A stretch of DNA of 8,104 nucleotides from Candidatus Heimdallarchaeota archaeon (lineage in GTDB: Archaea > Asgardarchaeota > Heimdallarchaeia > Heimdallarchaeales > Heimdallarchaeaceae): NCBI GenBank assembly GCA_030628305.1, contig DAOVRE010000060.1:1-8104 (forward strand), read 5' to 3'. Position 1 is the first letter of the stretch. The number at the start of each line of letters is the position of its first letter. Below the pieces are notes generated by a model. The model did no database searches and was not told the DNA's origin. It was given only the letters and a program-made list of their open reading frames with translations. Both the position numbers and the translations under genes were made by a program. Positions 1 through 5,991 of this stretch are shown piece by piece.

Positions 1-2
1 AA

Positions 3-632
3 CTACATGCTGAAATTGGATATATTGACTTCTTCAAACGCCTCTATGACTCTGAGAAGATTGAAAAACAGACAGGTATCCAAATGATAGAAAAAATGCG
101 AGATATTACTATTCGTTCAATTTATCTTATCCAAAATGCTAATATTATGCTATTACTTCAAGAGGAAACAGTACTAACTAACCAGAAATTGGAGGATATA
201 CTCAAACATACAATAAGATACATAAATAATTTCTTCGCTAAAAGAGTGCAATTGGAAATAAACAGAATTCAAGATGTCCTTGTACTTGGTGATGAATTTA
301 CTTATCGTATTTTCGTTAATCTTATTGTAAGGATGATGGAATATACAGATGATGTATTGTTAGTAGATATAACAGTAGGAACACCAGTTTTTGAAACAAT
401 TAAAGCTAAATTGCATTTTGAAGGAACCGTTCTTTCTAATGTTGATAGAAAAGAACTTCTTATGAACCAAAGCCTTGACAGGAAAAAACTAGATGTCATT
501 GTTATTCAAAAATTATTAAATAGATACCAAATGGAATTGAAAATAGATAATGTCCGTCGATCAGGAGAAATTGTGGGGACAAAAATGACTCTTTCAATTC
601 CAATTGTTCTCACAGAATCAACAGCGCAATAG
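3..632 (+). CDS. Sensor histidine kinase-like protein, C-terminal part (5' end outside window)
   Basis: The reading frame is open from base 3 to the stop, so the ATG at 84 is probably internal and the gene begins upstream of the window. About 209 residues are visible. The first ~55 look like the second helix of a dimerization domain (RDITIRSIYLIQNANIMLL). Next comes an HATPase_c-like region: 'LEDILKHTIRYI', then 'VLGDEFTYRIFVNLI', which matches the segment leading into the N box, and finally 'GTKMTLSIPI', matching the last strand of such domains. The ATP site looks degraded. The N box reads NLIVRMMEY where NLIxNAxxY is expected, the D-x-G-x-G motif is not recognisable ('LHFEGTVLSNVD'), and the glycine-rich GLGL loop is missing. 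The phospho-accepting histidine, if there is one, lies off the left edge. I infer a kinase-derived signalling protein that may not bind ATP. It ends 167 bases before feoA, which has its own promoter, so the two need not be linked. Confidence 0.7.
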   Translation, partial: LHAEIGYIDFFKRLYDSEKIEKQTGIQMIEKMRDITIRSIYLIQNANIMLLLQEETVLTNQKLEDILKHTIRYINNFFAKRVQLEINRIQDVLVLGDEFTYRIFVNLIVRMMEYTDDVLLVDITVGTPVFETIKAKLHFEGTVLSNVDRKELLMNQSLDRKKLDVIVIQKLLNRYQMELKIDNVRRSGEIVGTKMTLSIPIVLTESTAQ

Positions 633-708
633 TTCAATGAATAACTTATACTACTAATTTTATTGAGAGTATATTAGCTGATTATTTTAATATCTTTATT
701 CCATAGAT

Positions 709-760
709 TTTGGATTAGATGCTCTTCTATCCAAATTTTAAGAATTTGGACATATCCAAA
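709..760. promoter_or_regulatory. Cluster of four TTTGGA half-sites, putative feoA operator
   Basis: The hexamer TTTGGA occurs at 709-714 and 745-750, and its reverse complement TCCAAA at 730-735 and 755-760, so orientation alternates. The middle pair extends to a perfect 8-base inverted repeat, TCCAAATT (730-737) and AATTTGGA (743-750), with a 5-base spacer. The last pair forms TTTGGA-cata-TCCAAA. The first pair is TTTGGAT/ATCCAAA with 13 bases between. The cluster ends 5 bases before the feoA TATA box, so a bound protein could block or recruit TBP/TFB. A metal-responsive repressor of the DtxR type is a reasonable guess because such regulators commonly control feo genes, but no regulator is identified here. 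Confidence 0.55.
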
Positions 761-765
761 AATTA

Positions 766-773
766 TTTATATG
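766..773 (+). promoter_or_regulatory. TATA box of the feo operon
   Basis: TTTATATG follows an A-rich stretch (CAAAAATTA) that could serve as the BRE. Counting about 26 bases downstream puts the transcript start near 795, only a few bases before the ATG at 800. A nearly leaderless feoA mRNA fits the absence of a Shine-Dalgarno site there and argues against the in-frame ATG at 719, which lies upstream of this box. Confidence 0.6.
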
Positions 774-799
774 CTTCAAGTAAACAACAGCTGAACACC

Positions 800-1027
800 A
801 TGACAAAAAAGATCTCACTAGCAGATTCAACAGCAAATTCTATAGTTAAAGTAGAGAAAATTGTTACTGGACAAAAAGCTAGGAGATTCTTAGCAGATTT
901 GGGAGTTTTAGAGGGAGTTAAACTTCGAATAATAAAAAATGATTTGGGTCCCATTTTGGTCGAAGTAAAAGCGACAAGAGTTGCTATAGGTAGAGGAATA
1001 GCAACAAAAATTGAAGTTACTGCTTAG
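800..1027 (+). CDS. feoA: FeoA, ferrous iron transport accessory protein
   Basis: FeoA is a small cytosolic SH3-like (FeoA/DtxR C-terminal domain) protein that works with FeoB in ferrous iron uptake. From the ATG at 800 it has 75 residues, the usual FeoA length. The family pattern is clear: 'GQKARRFLADLGVLEGVKLRII' matches the R-R-L-x-x-L-G-x-x-x-G segment, 'NDLGPILVEVKATRVAIGRGIATKIEV' matches the G-P-hydrophobic strand and the hydrophobic-G-R-x-x-A end. An ATG at 719 would add 27 residues that do not resemble FeoA, and it lies upstream of the TATA box, so 800 is preferred. No good Shine-Dalgarno site precedes it, consistent with a very short leader. Its stop is at most 7 bases from the feoB ATG at 1035, so the two genes form an operon. 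Confidence 0.93.
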   Translation: MTKKISLADSTANSIVKVEKIVTGQKARRFLADLGVLEGVKLRIIKNDLGPILVEVKATRVAIGRGIATKIEVTA

Positions 1028-1034
1028 CCCGGAA

Positions 1035-3146
1035 ATGAAATTAATGAGAAGATCCCGTTTTAATAGAGGAAAAAGAAGATTTAAGCGGAAGCATTATGGA
1101 GGTAGACCTCTTAGTGGCAAGCCTCATATTGGTATGCGTTTTGCTTCTGCAGATTCTGACCACACCATAGAGCATCGTATAGCCTTTCTAGGGAACCCTA
1201 ATGTTGGTAAATCGTCTATTTTTAACGTTTTGACAGGTAGTCATCAACATATCGGGAACTGGCCAGGAAAAACTGTTGAGAAAAAAGAAGGTCATTTTCT
1301 TCTATCTGATGAATACTTTTCCCTTATAGATTTACCAGGGGCTTATTCGCTTTCTGCTCATTCTGAAGAAGAAATAATTACAAGGCAATATGTAGTAGAA
1401 GAAAAACCTGATTTGGTGTGTGCTATTGTTGATGCAACTAGGTTAGAGAGAACCTCTTACATTGCTCTTCAAGCTCTCGAACTAACTGATAATATTGCTT
1501 TGATTGTAAACATGATGGATCTTGCAGAAAAAGAAAATATTCAAATTGACAGACATAAACTAGAAAAACAGCTTGGTATCCCTGTTTTACTTGTTAGTGC
1601 TTTCGACAATAGCTGCATTATTAGAATCAAGAAATTTCTTTATGATGCTTTGCACACAGAAAAATATACTTTCACACCAGCATACTTACTCTATTCTCAG
1701 AAGTTAGAAACAATGATTAACAGTGTTTCTAGACAAATTGAAAATAGAGAAAAACTGAGGGATTATCCAACAAGATGGTTGTCTCTCAAAGTACTAGAGG
1801 CTGATAAATGGGTCATTTCAAAACTTGAAGAGGAATATGTTCTCGATGATATTTTCAACAAAATAGAGAAACTAAAAACATCTGAAAATTTTGATCCAGC
1901 TGATGAGATAACTAAGAGGAAATATAGAGCTCTAGAAAGTATTCTCAAGAAATCAGTTACTGGTATAGAAGATTTTAAAGAAAAATTAAGTGACAAAGTC
2001 GACAAAGTAGTGATGCATAAATTCTTGGGTTATCCGATTCTGATTCTCATTTATTCTGCATTCTTCCTAATTACTTTTTACGCATCAGGTCCAATAATAA
2101 ATGGATTAGATTATTTACTTAATTCCTTTTCAGAAATTGTAAGAGGTTGGCTAGTAGCAGTTAATAGCCCCATTTTTCTCAATAGTCTAATAGTAGATGG
2201 AATATTAGCGGGAATTGGTGCTGTTCTGCTTTTTATACCTATTATAATTATTTTCTACATTCTCATTGCAGTGATGGAAGATTCAGGATATCTTGCCAGA
2301 TCTGCTTATCTAATGGATATTATATTAGGAAAATTCGGATTGCAAGGAACAGCATTTCTCAGCATGATTATGGGATTAGGGTGTAATGTAACGGGAATAT
2401 TGGCAGCTCGAACCATCAAAAGTGATAGGGATAGAATTTCAATGATTTTAACAAATTCCTTTATTCCTTGCGCCGCAACATTGGGAGTAATTGCTTTTCT
2501 CACAGGTATCTTCTTCAAAAACAAACCTTGGTTTGCTGCGTTACTCATGTTAATATTATATGCACTGAGTTTCCTACTAGTGTTTCTATCTTCAATGTTC
2601 TTTAGACTGTTCTTAGGGAAATCAGATACAATGCCTCTTATCATCGAAATACCTGAATATAGACTGCCTAGATTAAAAAATATTTTTCATTTAACTTGGG
2701 AAAGAGCGGGAATTTTCATTAAGAAAGCTGGTACTTTCATCTTTATTGCATCGATAGTTATTTGGTTTGTGAGTAATATCCCTTATGGAGTATCTCCTGA
2801 ATATACTATCGCAGGTTACATCGGAAGGGGATTGGCTTTTATTACTGAACCTTTGTTTGGATTTGATTGGAGAATGGTTGTACCGTTACTGTTTGGAATT
2901 GCAGCTAAAGAAGTAGTAATTTCTGCTCTAAGCATACTTGGATTATTAACCGCAGCATGGACAACCCCCCAAATCATTTCATTTCTTGTATTTCAAATGA
3001 CATATGCACCATGTTTTGCTACTTTAGCAATAATAAGATCAGAGACAAAGAGCTGGAAAATGACTGCAATTGGTTTCTTTTATCCTCTAATAGTGACGTC
3101 TCTGATAACAGTTGCAGTTTATCATGTCCTATTACTATTCTTTTAG
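1035..3146 (+). CDS. feoB: FeoB, ferrous iron transporter with cytosolic G domain
   Basis: FeoB moves Fe(II) across the cell membrane. Counting from the ATG at 1035 (703 residues), the G domain has G1 GNPNVGKS (53-60), the switch-I segment GNWPGKTVEKKEG with Thr80, G3 DLPG (99-102), G4 NMMD (159-162) and G5 SAF (188-190). A helical GDI-like region spans roughly 200-325, and the membrane part runs from about 330 to the end. Family landmarks there are EDSGYLARSAYLMD, GLGCNV (Cys450), PCAAT (Cys479), RAGIFIKKAGT, AAKEVV and APCFATL (Cys660). Two features are unusual. About 45 basic residues precede the G domain, and the conserved prolines after the two core cysteines are replaced (GCNVP becomes GCNVT, ARLPV becomes ATLGV). 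The frame is also open from a TTG at 1011, overlapping feoA, and further ATGs lie at 1044 and 1134. The exact start is therefore uncertain, while the identity is not. Confidence 0.95.
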   Translation: MKLMRRSRFNRGKRRFKRKHYGGRPLSGKPHIGMRFASADSDHTIEHRIAFLGNPNVGKSSIFNVLTGSHQHIGNWPGKTVEKKEGHFLLSDEYFSLIDLPGAYSLSAHSEEEIITRQYVVEEKPDLVCAIVDATRLERTSYIALQALELTDNIALIVNMMDLAEKENIQIDRHKLEKQLGIPVLLVSAFDNSCIIRIKKFLYDALHTEKYTFTPAYLLYSQKLETMINSVSRQIENREKLRDYPTRWLSLKVLEADKWVISKLEEEYVLDDIFNKIEKLKTSENFDPADEITKRKYRALESILKKSVTGIEDFKEKLSDKVDKVVMHKFLGYPILILIYSAFFLITFYASGPIINGLDYLLNSFSEIVRGWLVAVNSPIFLNSLIVDGILAGIGAVLLFIPIIIIFYILIAVMEDSGYLARSAYLMDIILGKFGLQGTAFLSMIMGLGCNVTGILAARTIKSDRDRISMILTNSFIPCAATLGVIAFLTGIFFKNKPWFAALLMLILYALSFLLVFLSSMFFRLFLGKSDTMPLIIEIPEYRLPRLKNIFHLTWERAGIFIKKAGTFIFIASIVIWFVSNIPYGVSPEYTIAGYIGRGLAFITEPLFGFDWRMVVPLLFGIAAKEVVISALSILGLLTAAWTTPQIISFLVFQMTYAPCFATLAIIRSETKSWKMTAIGFFYPLIVTSLITVAVYHVLLLFF

Positions 3147-3150
3147 GTGA
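3145..3150 (+). promoter_or_regulatory. Shine-Dalgarno site overlapping the feoB stop codon
   Basis: AGGTGA begins inside the feoB TAG stop and lies four bases before the ATG at 3155. This places the small Cys-rich gene under likely translational coupling to feoB, and it fixes that gene's start against the longer open frame that overlaps feoB. Confidence 0.75.
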
Positions 3151-3154
3151 AAAT

Positions 3155-3331
3155 ATGACAACAAGTATCAATAAAATCGAAGAACTCTCTGTGAAAAACA
3201 GAATAAAGAGATGGTTAGGAAAAAAGTTTGGTTCAAATGAAAATTGCGGTTCTCAATGTTCAAAGTGTCTATATTGCCCCTATATCCAAAACAGTAATTA
3301 TACATTTAAAATTGAGAAAAGAAATAAATGA
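3155..3331 (+). CDS. Small Cys-rich FeoC-like protein
   Basis: This encodes a 58-residue soluble protein. The first 25 residues are basic and helix-prone (NKIEELSVKNRIKRWLGKKF). A cysteine cluster follows, CGSQCSKCLYC, with Cys31, Cys35, Cys38 and Cys41 (C-x3-C-x2-C-x2-C), then a short polar tail. It begins 8 bases after the feoB stop behind a strong Shine-Dalgarno site, so it is the third gene of the feo operon. Enterobacterial FeoC occupies the same operon position and also carries four closely spaced cysteines that can bind an iron-sulfur cluster, but I see no FeoC winged-helix fold here, so this is at best an analogue. It could bind a 4Fe-4S cluster, a zinc ion, or Fe(II) handed over by FeoB. 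The open frame runs upstream to 2957 inside feoB, but the SD site supports 3155. No membrane segment is present, which separates it from the Cys-rich membrane proteins found near some bacterial feoB genes. Confidence 0.8.
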   Translation: MTTSINKIEELSVKNRIKRWLGKKFGSNENCGSQCSKCLYCPYIQNSNYTFKIEKRNK

Positions 3332-3370
3332 ACTCTGTTATATAACTGCTTTTATTCGTAAATCAGCAAT

Positions 3371-3389
3371 ATTTTACTTTCTTTTGTTA
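3371..3389 (+). terminator. Possible T-rich terminator of the feo operon
   Basis: ATTTTACTTTCTTTTGTT is pyrimidine- and T-rich and lies 40 bases past the Cys-rich gene, before a fresh promoter. Archaeal RNA polymerase stops at such U-runs without a hairpin. A perfect 10-base palindrome, GTTATATAAC, sits just upstream at 3337-3346. Its role is unknown. Confidence 0.3.
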
Positions 3390-3397
3390 AATGATAA

Positions 3398-3406
3398 GTA
3401 TTAAAT
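3398..3406 (+). promoter_or_regulatory. TATA-like box of the DsrE-family gene
   Basis: AGTATTAAA lies 22-30 bases before the ATG at 3428, the spacing expected for a leaderless archaeal transcript. No Shine-Dalgarno site precedes that ATG (ATAGTTTGACAC), which agrees. Confidence 0.45.
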
Positions 3407-3427
3407 GAAACTAAAATAGTTTGACAC

Positions 3428-3763
3428 ATGCATCGAGTATTTATGATTTTGAGTTCTGCTGATACTGTAGTTCATGATGACTTAAGTTTCAAATATGCTT
3501 ATAACGCGTTGAAACAAGGCTGGATGGATCAAGTAAGAGTCATTCTTTGGGGTCCAACAGAAAAGATTGCTGCAGAAGACAAGGATTTCATTGAACAAGT
3601 CAAGCTGCTAATAGATTCTGGAGTAGAAATATATGCGTGTAAAGCTTGTAGTGATAATTACGGAACTAGTGAAAAATTAGAAGAAATTGGAATAATCGTT
3701 CAGTATATGGGTACTTTTGTTACAGAGATGTTAAAAAAGGGATGGTATCAACTTACCTTCTAG
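3428..3763 (+). CDS. DsrE-family protein
   Basis: This 111-residue cytosolic protein has the DsrE/DsrF-like alpha/beta fold. The evidence is the opening strand MHRVFMILSSAD, the helix 'FKYAYNALKQGWMDQVRVILWGPTE', the segment 'VEIYACKACSDNYG' with Cys71 and Cys74, and the closing EEIGIIVQYMG...LTF. Relatives such as DsrE and TusD carry sulfur on a cysteine as a persulfide during sulfur relay, and Cys71 or Cys74 is the candidate residue here. The actual partner and pathway are unknown, since no dsr, tus or sulfur-transfer gene is nearby. The gene appears to have its own promoter after the feo operon. It is convergent with the next gene, with stop codons one base apart. The family call is strong, while a sulfur-handling role is inferred from the family. 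Confidence 0.85.
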   Translation: MHRVFMILSSADTVVHDDLSFKYAYNALKQGWMDQVRVILWGPTEKIAAEDKDFIEQVKLLIDSGVEIYACKACSDNYGTSEKLEEIGIIVQYMGTFVTEMLKKGWYQLTF

Positions 3764-3764
3764 C

Positions 3765-4424
3765 TTAATTATTAAGTACTCCTTGAAGAACACCTTCAGT
3801 TGTAATTGATTTAACTCCTTTTTCTATCCAGTGTGATATCAGATCTCTCGATTTTTCTTCATCTCTTCCTTCTATTGCATCTATTACTAAATATATCTCG
3901 AAATCGTTTGATTGTTCTAGAAATCCTTCAATTGCTGTTTTTACACTGAAGTCTATAGAAACTCCATATACAATGATTTTCTGAGGTTTCAATTGGTTTA
4001 TAATCGGAATTAGATTTGGATTAGAAAATGCGCTTAATTGTGTTTTTCGAAAAATTATGGGTCCTTTTCCTTCAATTAGTTCAATTATTTTTTCTTGAGG
4101 ATAGGTTATTGGATCGACCCATAGTGTCATCTCTGACCTAGTTTCCATGATTTTCTCTTGACCTGGGTCATTTTTCAAACAGTGAGGTGGAAATGTTTCA
4201 TTGAAATCTGGATTTTCTTTATCTATCTCAGGATCCATATCCGAATGGTAGTCAACTGAACCAAGTATCCTAATTCCATTTAATCGTGCATATTGAGTTA
4301 ATTTTTCTAAATTTCCTTTCAGTTTTTCTGCATCGTTAACATATAATTTTCCATCTGGATCCATGAGGTCTTTCTGGGTGTCTACATCCCAAAATACTAT
4401 GTTTACATTGTGCATTTTTATCAT
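3765..4424 (-). CDS. Isochorismatase/nicotinamidase-fold hydrolase with Ser in place of the catalytic Cys
   Basis: From the ATG at 4424 it has 219 residues of the cysteine-hydrolase (isochorismatase-like) family. The opening strand IVFWDVDTQKDLMDPDGKLY carries the catalytic Asp (Asp15). The metal-site residues of archaeal nicotinamidase are also present: VDYH (Asp58, His60) and FPPH (His81). The catalytic Lys lies in FRKTQLSAF (Lys127). The nucleophile position reads GVSIDFSVK where relatives have GVxTDxCV, so Cys is replaced by Ser160 (codon AGT). The normal chemistry is amide or ester hydrolysis through a thioester, so this member may be inactive, use Ser, or bind a ligand only. Overall it most resembles nicotinamidase-like proteins. 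The frame is open to a TTG at 4436, and another ATG at 4415 is possible. The TATA box suits a start near 4424. The substrate is unknown. Confidence 0.8.
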   Translation of the reverse strand: MIKMHNVNIVFWDVDTQKDLMDPDGKLYVNDAEKLKGNLEKLTQYARLNGIRILGSVDYHSDMDPEIDKENPDFNETFPPHCLKNDPGQEKIMETRSEMTLWVDPITYPQEKIIELIEGKGPIIFRKTQLSAFSNPNLIPIINQLKPQKIIVYGVSIDFSVKTAIEGFLEQSNDFEIYLVIDAIEGRDEEKSRDLISHWIEKGVKSITTEGVLQGVLNN

Positions 4425-4442
4425 ATAAACTATCAAAATGTA

Positions 4443-4450
4443 ATATAAAA
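4443..4450 (-). promoter_or_regulatory. TATA box of the hydrolase gene
   Basis: On the minus strand the sequence reads TTTTATAT, 19-26 bases before the ATG at 4424. No Shine-Dalgarno site is visible, so the transcript is probably leaderless or nearly so. The box lies in the 59-base gap after the YrdC gene, so the hydrolase need not depend on readthrough from it. Confidence 0.5.
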
Positions 4451-4483
4451 ACGTTTTTTATTGCACTAAACTGCCTTCAATTC

Positions 4484-5122
4484 TTAGAAATCTATAAATC
4501 GAGATAGTTCTTCTTTTGTGATCGCTCCAATTCGTAGAATTCGAGGTTTGTGTGATGCAAATGTGATGATGGTTGATTCAATTCCCATAGCTTTTTCCTG
4601 ACTATCAATTATCATTGGGAGACTTTCGTGAAAATTATTATACACATCTTCAGCTGTTAATGGACTTGGTTTATCAGAAATATTTGCGCTTGTAGTAGCA
4701 AGAGGTTTTTCAAATTTCTTTATGATTTCTAAAGCTACTCTATTATTTGGCATACGAACTCCAATTGTATCTAAACTACAAGTAACTTTATCACTAACTT
4801 CTGTTTTTTTCTTAAGAATTATTGTTAAAGGTCCAGGCCAGAATTTCTTAATTATTGATCTTGCATCAGCTGGTATAGATTCTACAATCATCTTCAGCTG
4901 ATCCTCAGATGAAATAAGCGCATTGATAGGCTTGTTTGTAGGTCGATTCTTTAATCTGTAAATCCTGTTAATTGCTGCTTCATTAAAAATATCGCCCCCA
5001 ACTCCATATACTGTGTCAGTTGGAAAGGCTATGATCTCACCTCTGCTTAGAAAAGATACAGCATTTTCTATTATTTTACCATTAATAGAATTAGGATTTA
5101 CCTTGACAATATTTGAACGCAT
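4484..5122 (-). CDS. tsaC: YrdC-domain L-threonylcarbamoyladenylate synthase (TsaC/Sua5 family)
   Basis: The enzyme makes threonylcarbamoyl-AMP from threonine, bicarbonate and ATP, the first step of the t6A37 modification of tRNAs that read ANN codons. It acts in the cytosol. From the ATG at 5122 it has 212 residues and covers one whole YrdC domain: GEIIAFPTDTVYGVGGD (28-44), IYRLKNRPTNKP (54-65, the KxRxxxKP substrate loop), FWPGPLTIIL (94-103), IGVRMPNN (120-127), PLATTSANISDKPSP (140-154) and a final STIITF...ILRIGAITKEEL. Archaeal Sua5 often carries a second C-terminal domain, which is absent here, so this is the short TsaC form. An in-frame TTG at 5134 would add four residues. A TATA-like TTTAATAG on the minus strand (about 5140-5147) suits the ATG. 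The gene is divergent from the SDR gene. Confidence 0.92.
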   Translation of the reverse strand: MRSNIVKVNPNSINGKIIENAVSFLSRGEIIAFPTDTVYGVGGDIFNEAAINRIYRLKNRPTNKPINALISSEDQLKMIVESIPADARSIIKKFWPGPLTIILKKKTEVSDKVTCSLDTIGVRMPNNRVALEIIKKFEKPLATTSANISDKPSPLTAEDVYNNFHESLPMIIDSQEKAMGIESTIITFASHKPRILRIGAITKEELSRFIDF

Positions 5123-5220
5123 ACAATTATTCAATCCTATTAAACTAGTTTTAGTTTATCATATTACAAATTTTGGGTTAGAGAAAGTTTTTTTTGATAA
5201 TCTCTCTATTGTCATCTAAG
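5123..5220. promoter_or_regulatory. Divergent promoter region between tsaC and the SDR gene
   Basis: For tsaC, a minus-strand TTTAATAG lies about 20-25 bases before its ATG. For the SDR gene, a T-run followed by TTGATAAT (5194-5201) lies 20-27 bases before the ATG at 5221. Both transcripts look nearly leaderless. A 10-base palindrome, AAACTAGTTT, occupies 5142-5151, partly overlapping the tsaC box. It may be chance in AT-rich DNA. Confidence 0.4.
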
Positions 5221-5991
5221 ATGAATGAATCAAACAATAAAACTATACTCATCACTGCTCCGGGTGGAGGTGTAGGAAAATCTATCACTCGATATTTAAT
5301 TGAAGATGGATATAGCGTCATAGGTTTAGGCGGTAAGGGAAGTCAAGATTATGTGAAAAAACTTCAAGAATCAGGAATAGACATTCATTTTATTAGTTGT
5401 GATTATTTTTCTGAAGATTCAATCATAAAAGCATTTAGTGAAGCTAAATCTCTAACAAAGAAAATAGACGGATTCATAAACCTTACAGGTGGTAGCCTAT
5501 ATTCAAAGAAAATTGATGAACTTACATATTCTGAGTATCGAAAGGTTATTTCTCTAAATTTAGATTCAGCTTTTCTCCTAGGAAAGAACGTTTTTGAGTG
5601 GATGAAAAAAACAGGAGGGGGAAATATTATCTTCTTTGGATCAACAACTGGATCTAGGCCAAGTTCAAAGAAATTGCCCTATGGAGTAGCCAAAGCAGGT
5701 GTCCATGCTATGACATGGTTCTTTGCAGAAGAAGGATCAGAATATAATATAATAACAAATACGATAGCCCCTGGATATGTATTAACTGATAGACATGTTG
5801 AAGATATTCAAAAGAAGGCAGATAAAAATCAACAAAGCTTTGAAAGTCTTCTTGAAAAAATTAATTCTAAAAACCCACTTAAACATTCCTTAAGACCTGA
5901 GGATATTTATCAACTAGTAAAGATTCTTTTAACTACAAAACACATTCAAGGACAGATAATTAGAATAGATTCAGGACAGATAATTGGTTAA
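5221..5991 (+). CDS. Short-chain dehydrogenase/reductase (SDR), FabG-like
   Basis: This is a 256-residue classical SDR with an N-terminal Rossmann fold that binds NAD(P). The dinucleotide motif reads TAPGGGVG (12-19), so the first glycine of TGxxxGxG is Ala13. The structural NAG motif is replaced by LTGG (88-91). The catalytic set is complete: Asn113 in SLNLDSAF, Ser141 in FFGSTTG, and Tyr154/Lys158 in YGVAK. The motif after the catalytic helix is APGYVLTD (183-190), and the end is IIRIDSGQIIG, matching the V-D-G-G strand. It reduces or oxidises an alcohol/carbonyl substrate that cannot be read from sequence. 3-oxoacyl-ACP reductase and sugar dehydrogenases are the nearest types. The ATG at 5221 is preferred over an in-frame TTG at 5194 because SDRs start close to the first strand. 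The stop directly abuts the stop of the convergent gene. Confidence 0.88.
   Translation: MNESNNKTILITAPGGGVGKSITRYLIEDGYSVIGLGGKGSQDYVKKLQESGIDIHFISCDYFSEDSIIKAFSEAKSLTKKIDGFINLTGGSLYSKKIDELTYSEYRKVISLNLDSAFLLGKNVFEWMKKTGGGNIIFFGSTTGSRPSSKKLPYGVAKAGVHAMTWFFAEEGSEYNIITNTIAPGYVLTDRHVEDIQKKADKNQQSFESLLEKINSKNPLKHSLRPEDIYQLVKILLTTKHIQGQIIRIDSGQIIG

Noticed and set aside
719..799. 27-residue N-terminal extension of FeoA
   Set aside because: It would start before the TATA box and inside the half-site cluster, and it does not resemble FeoA.
2306..2644. Minus-strand open frame of 112 codons inside feoB
   Set aside because: It lies antisense to highly conserved FeoB membrane motifs and shows no recognisable domain or start signal. 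It is a by-product of the coding strand.
2957..3154. Upstream extension of the Cys-rich small gene overlapping feoB out of frame
   Set aside because: The SD site at 3145-3150 points to the ATG at 3155, and the overlapped part is covered by conserved FeoB C-terminal sequence.
3245..3280. CxxxCxxC as a radical SAM signature
   Set aside because: The spacing matches, but the protein is only 58 residues long and has no barrel, so the motif is better read as a small metal site.
3337..3346. GTTATATAAC palindrome after the feo operon as a promoter or operator
   Set aside because: There is no start codon at a suitable distance, and short AT palindromes are frequent in DNA of this composition.
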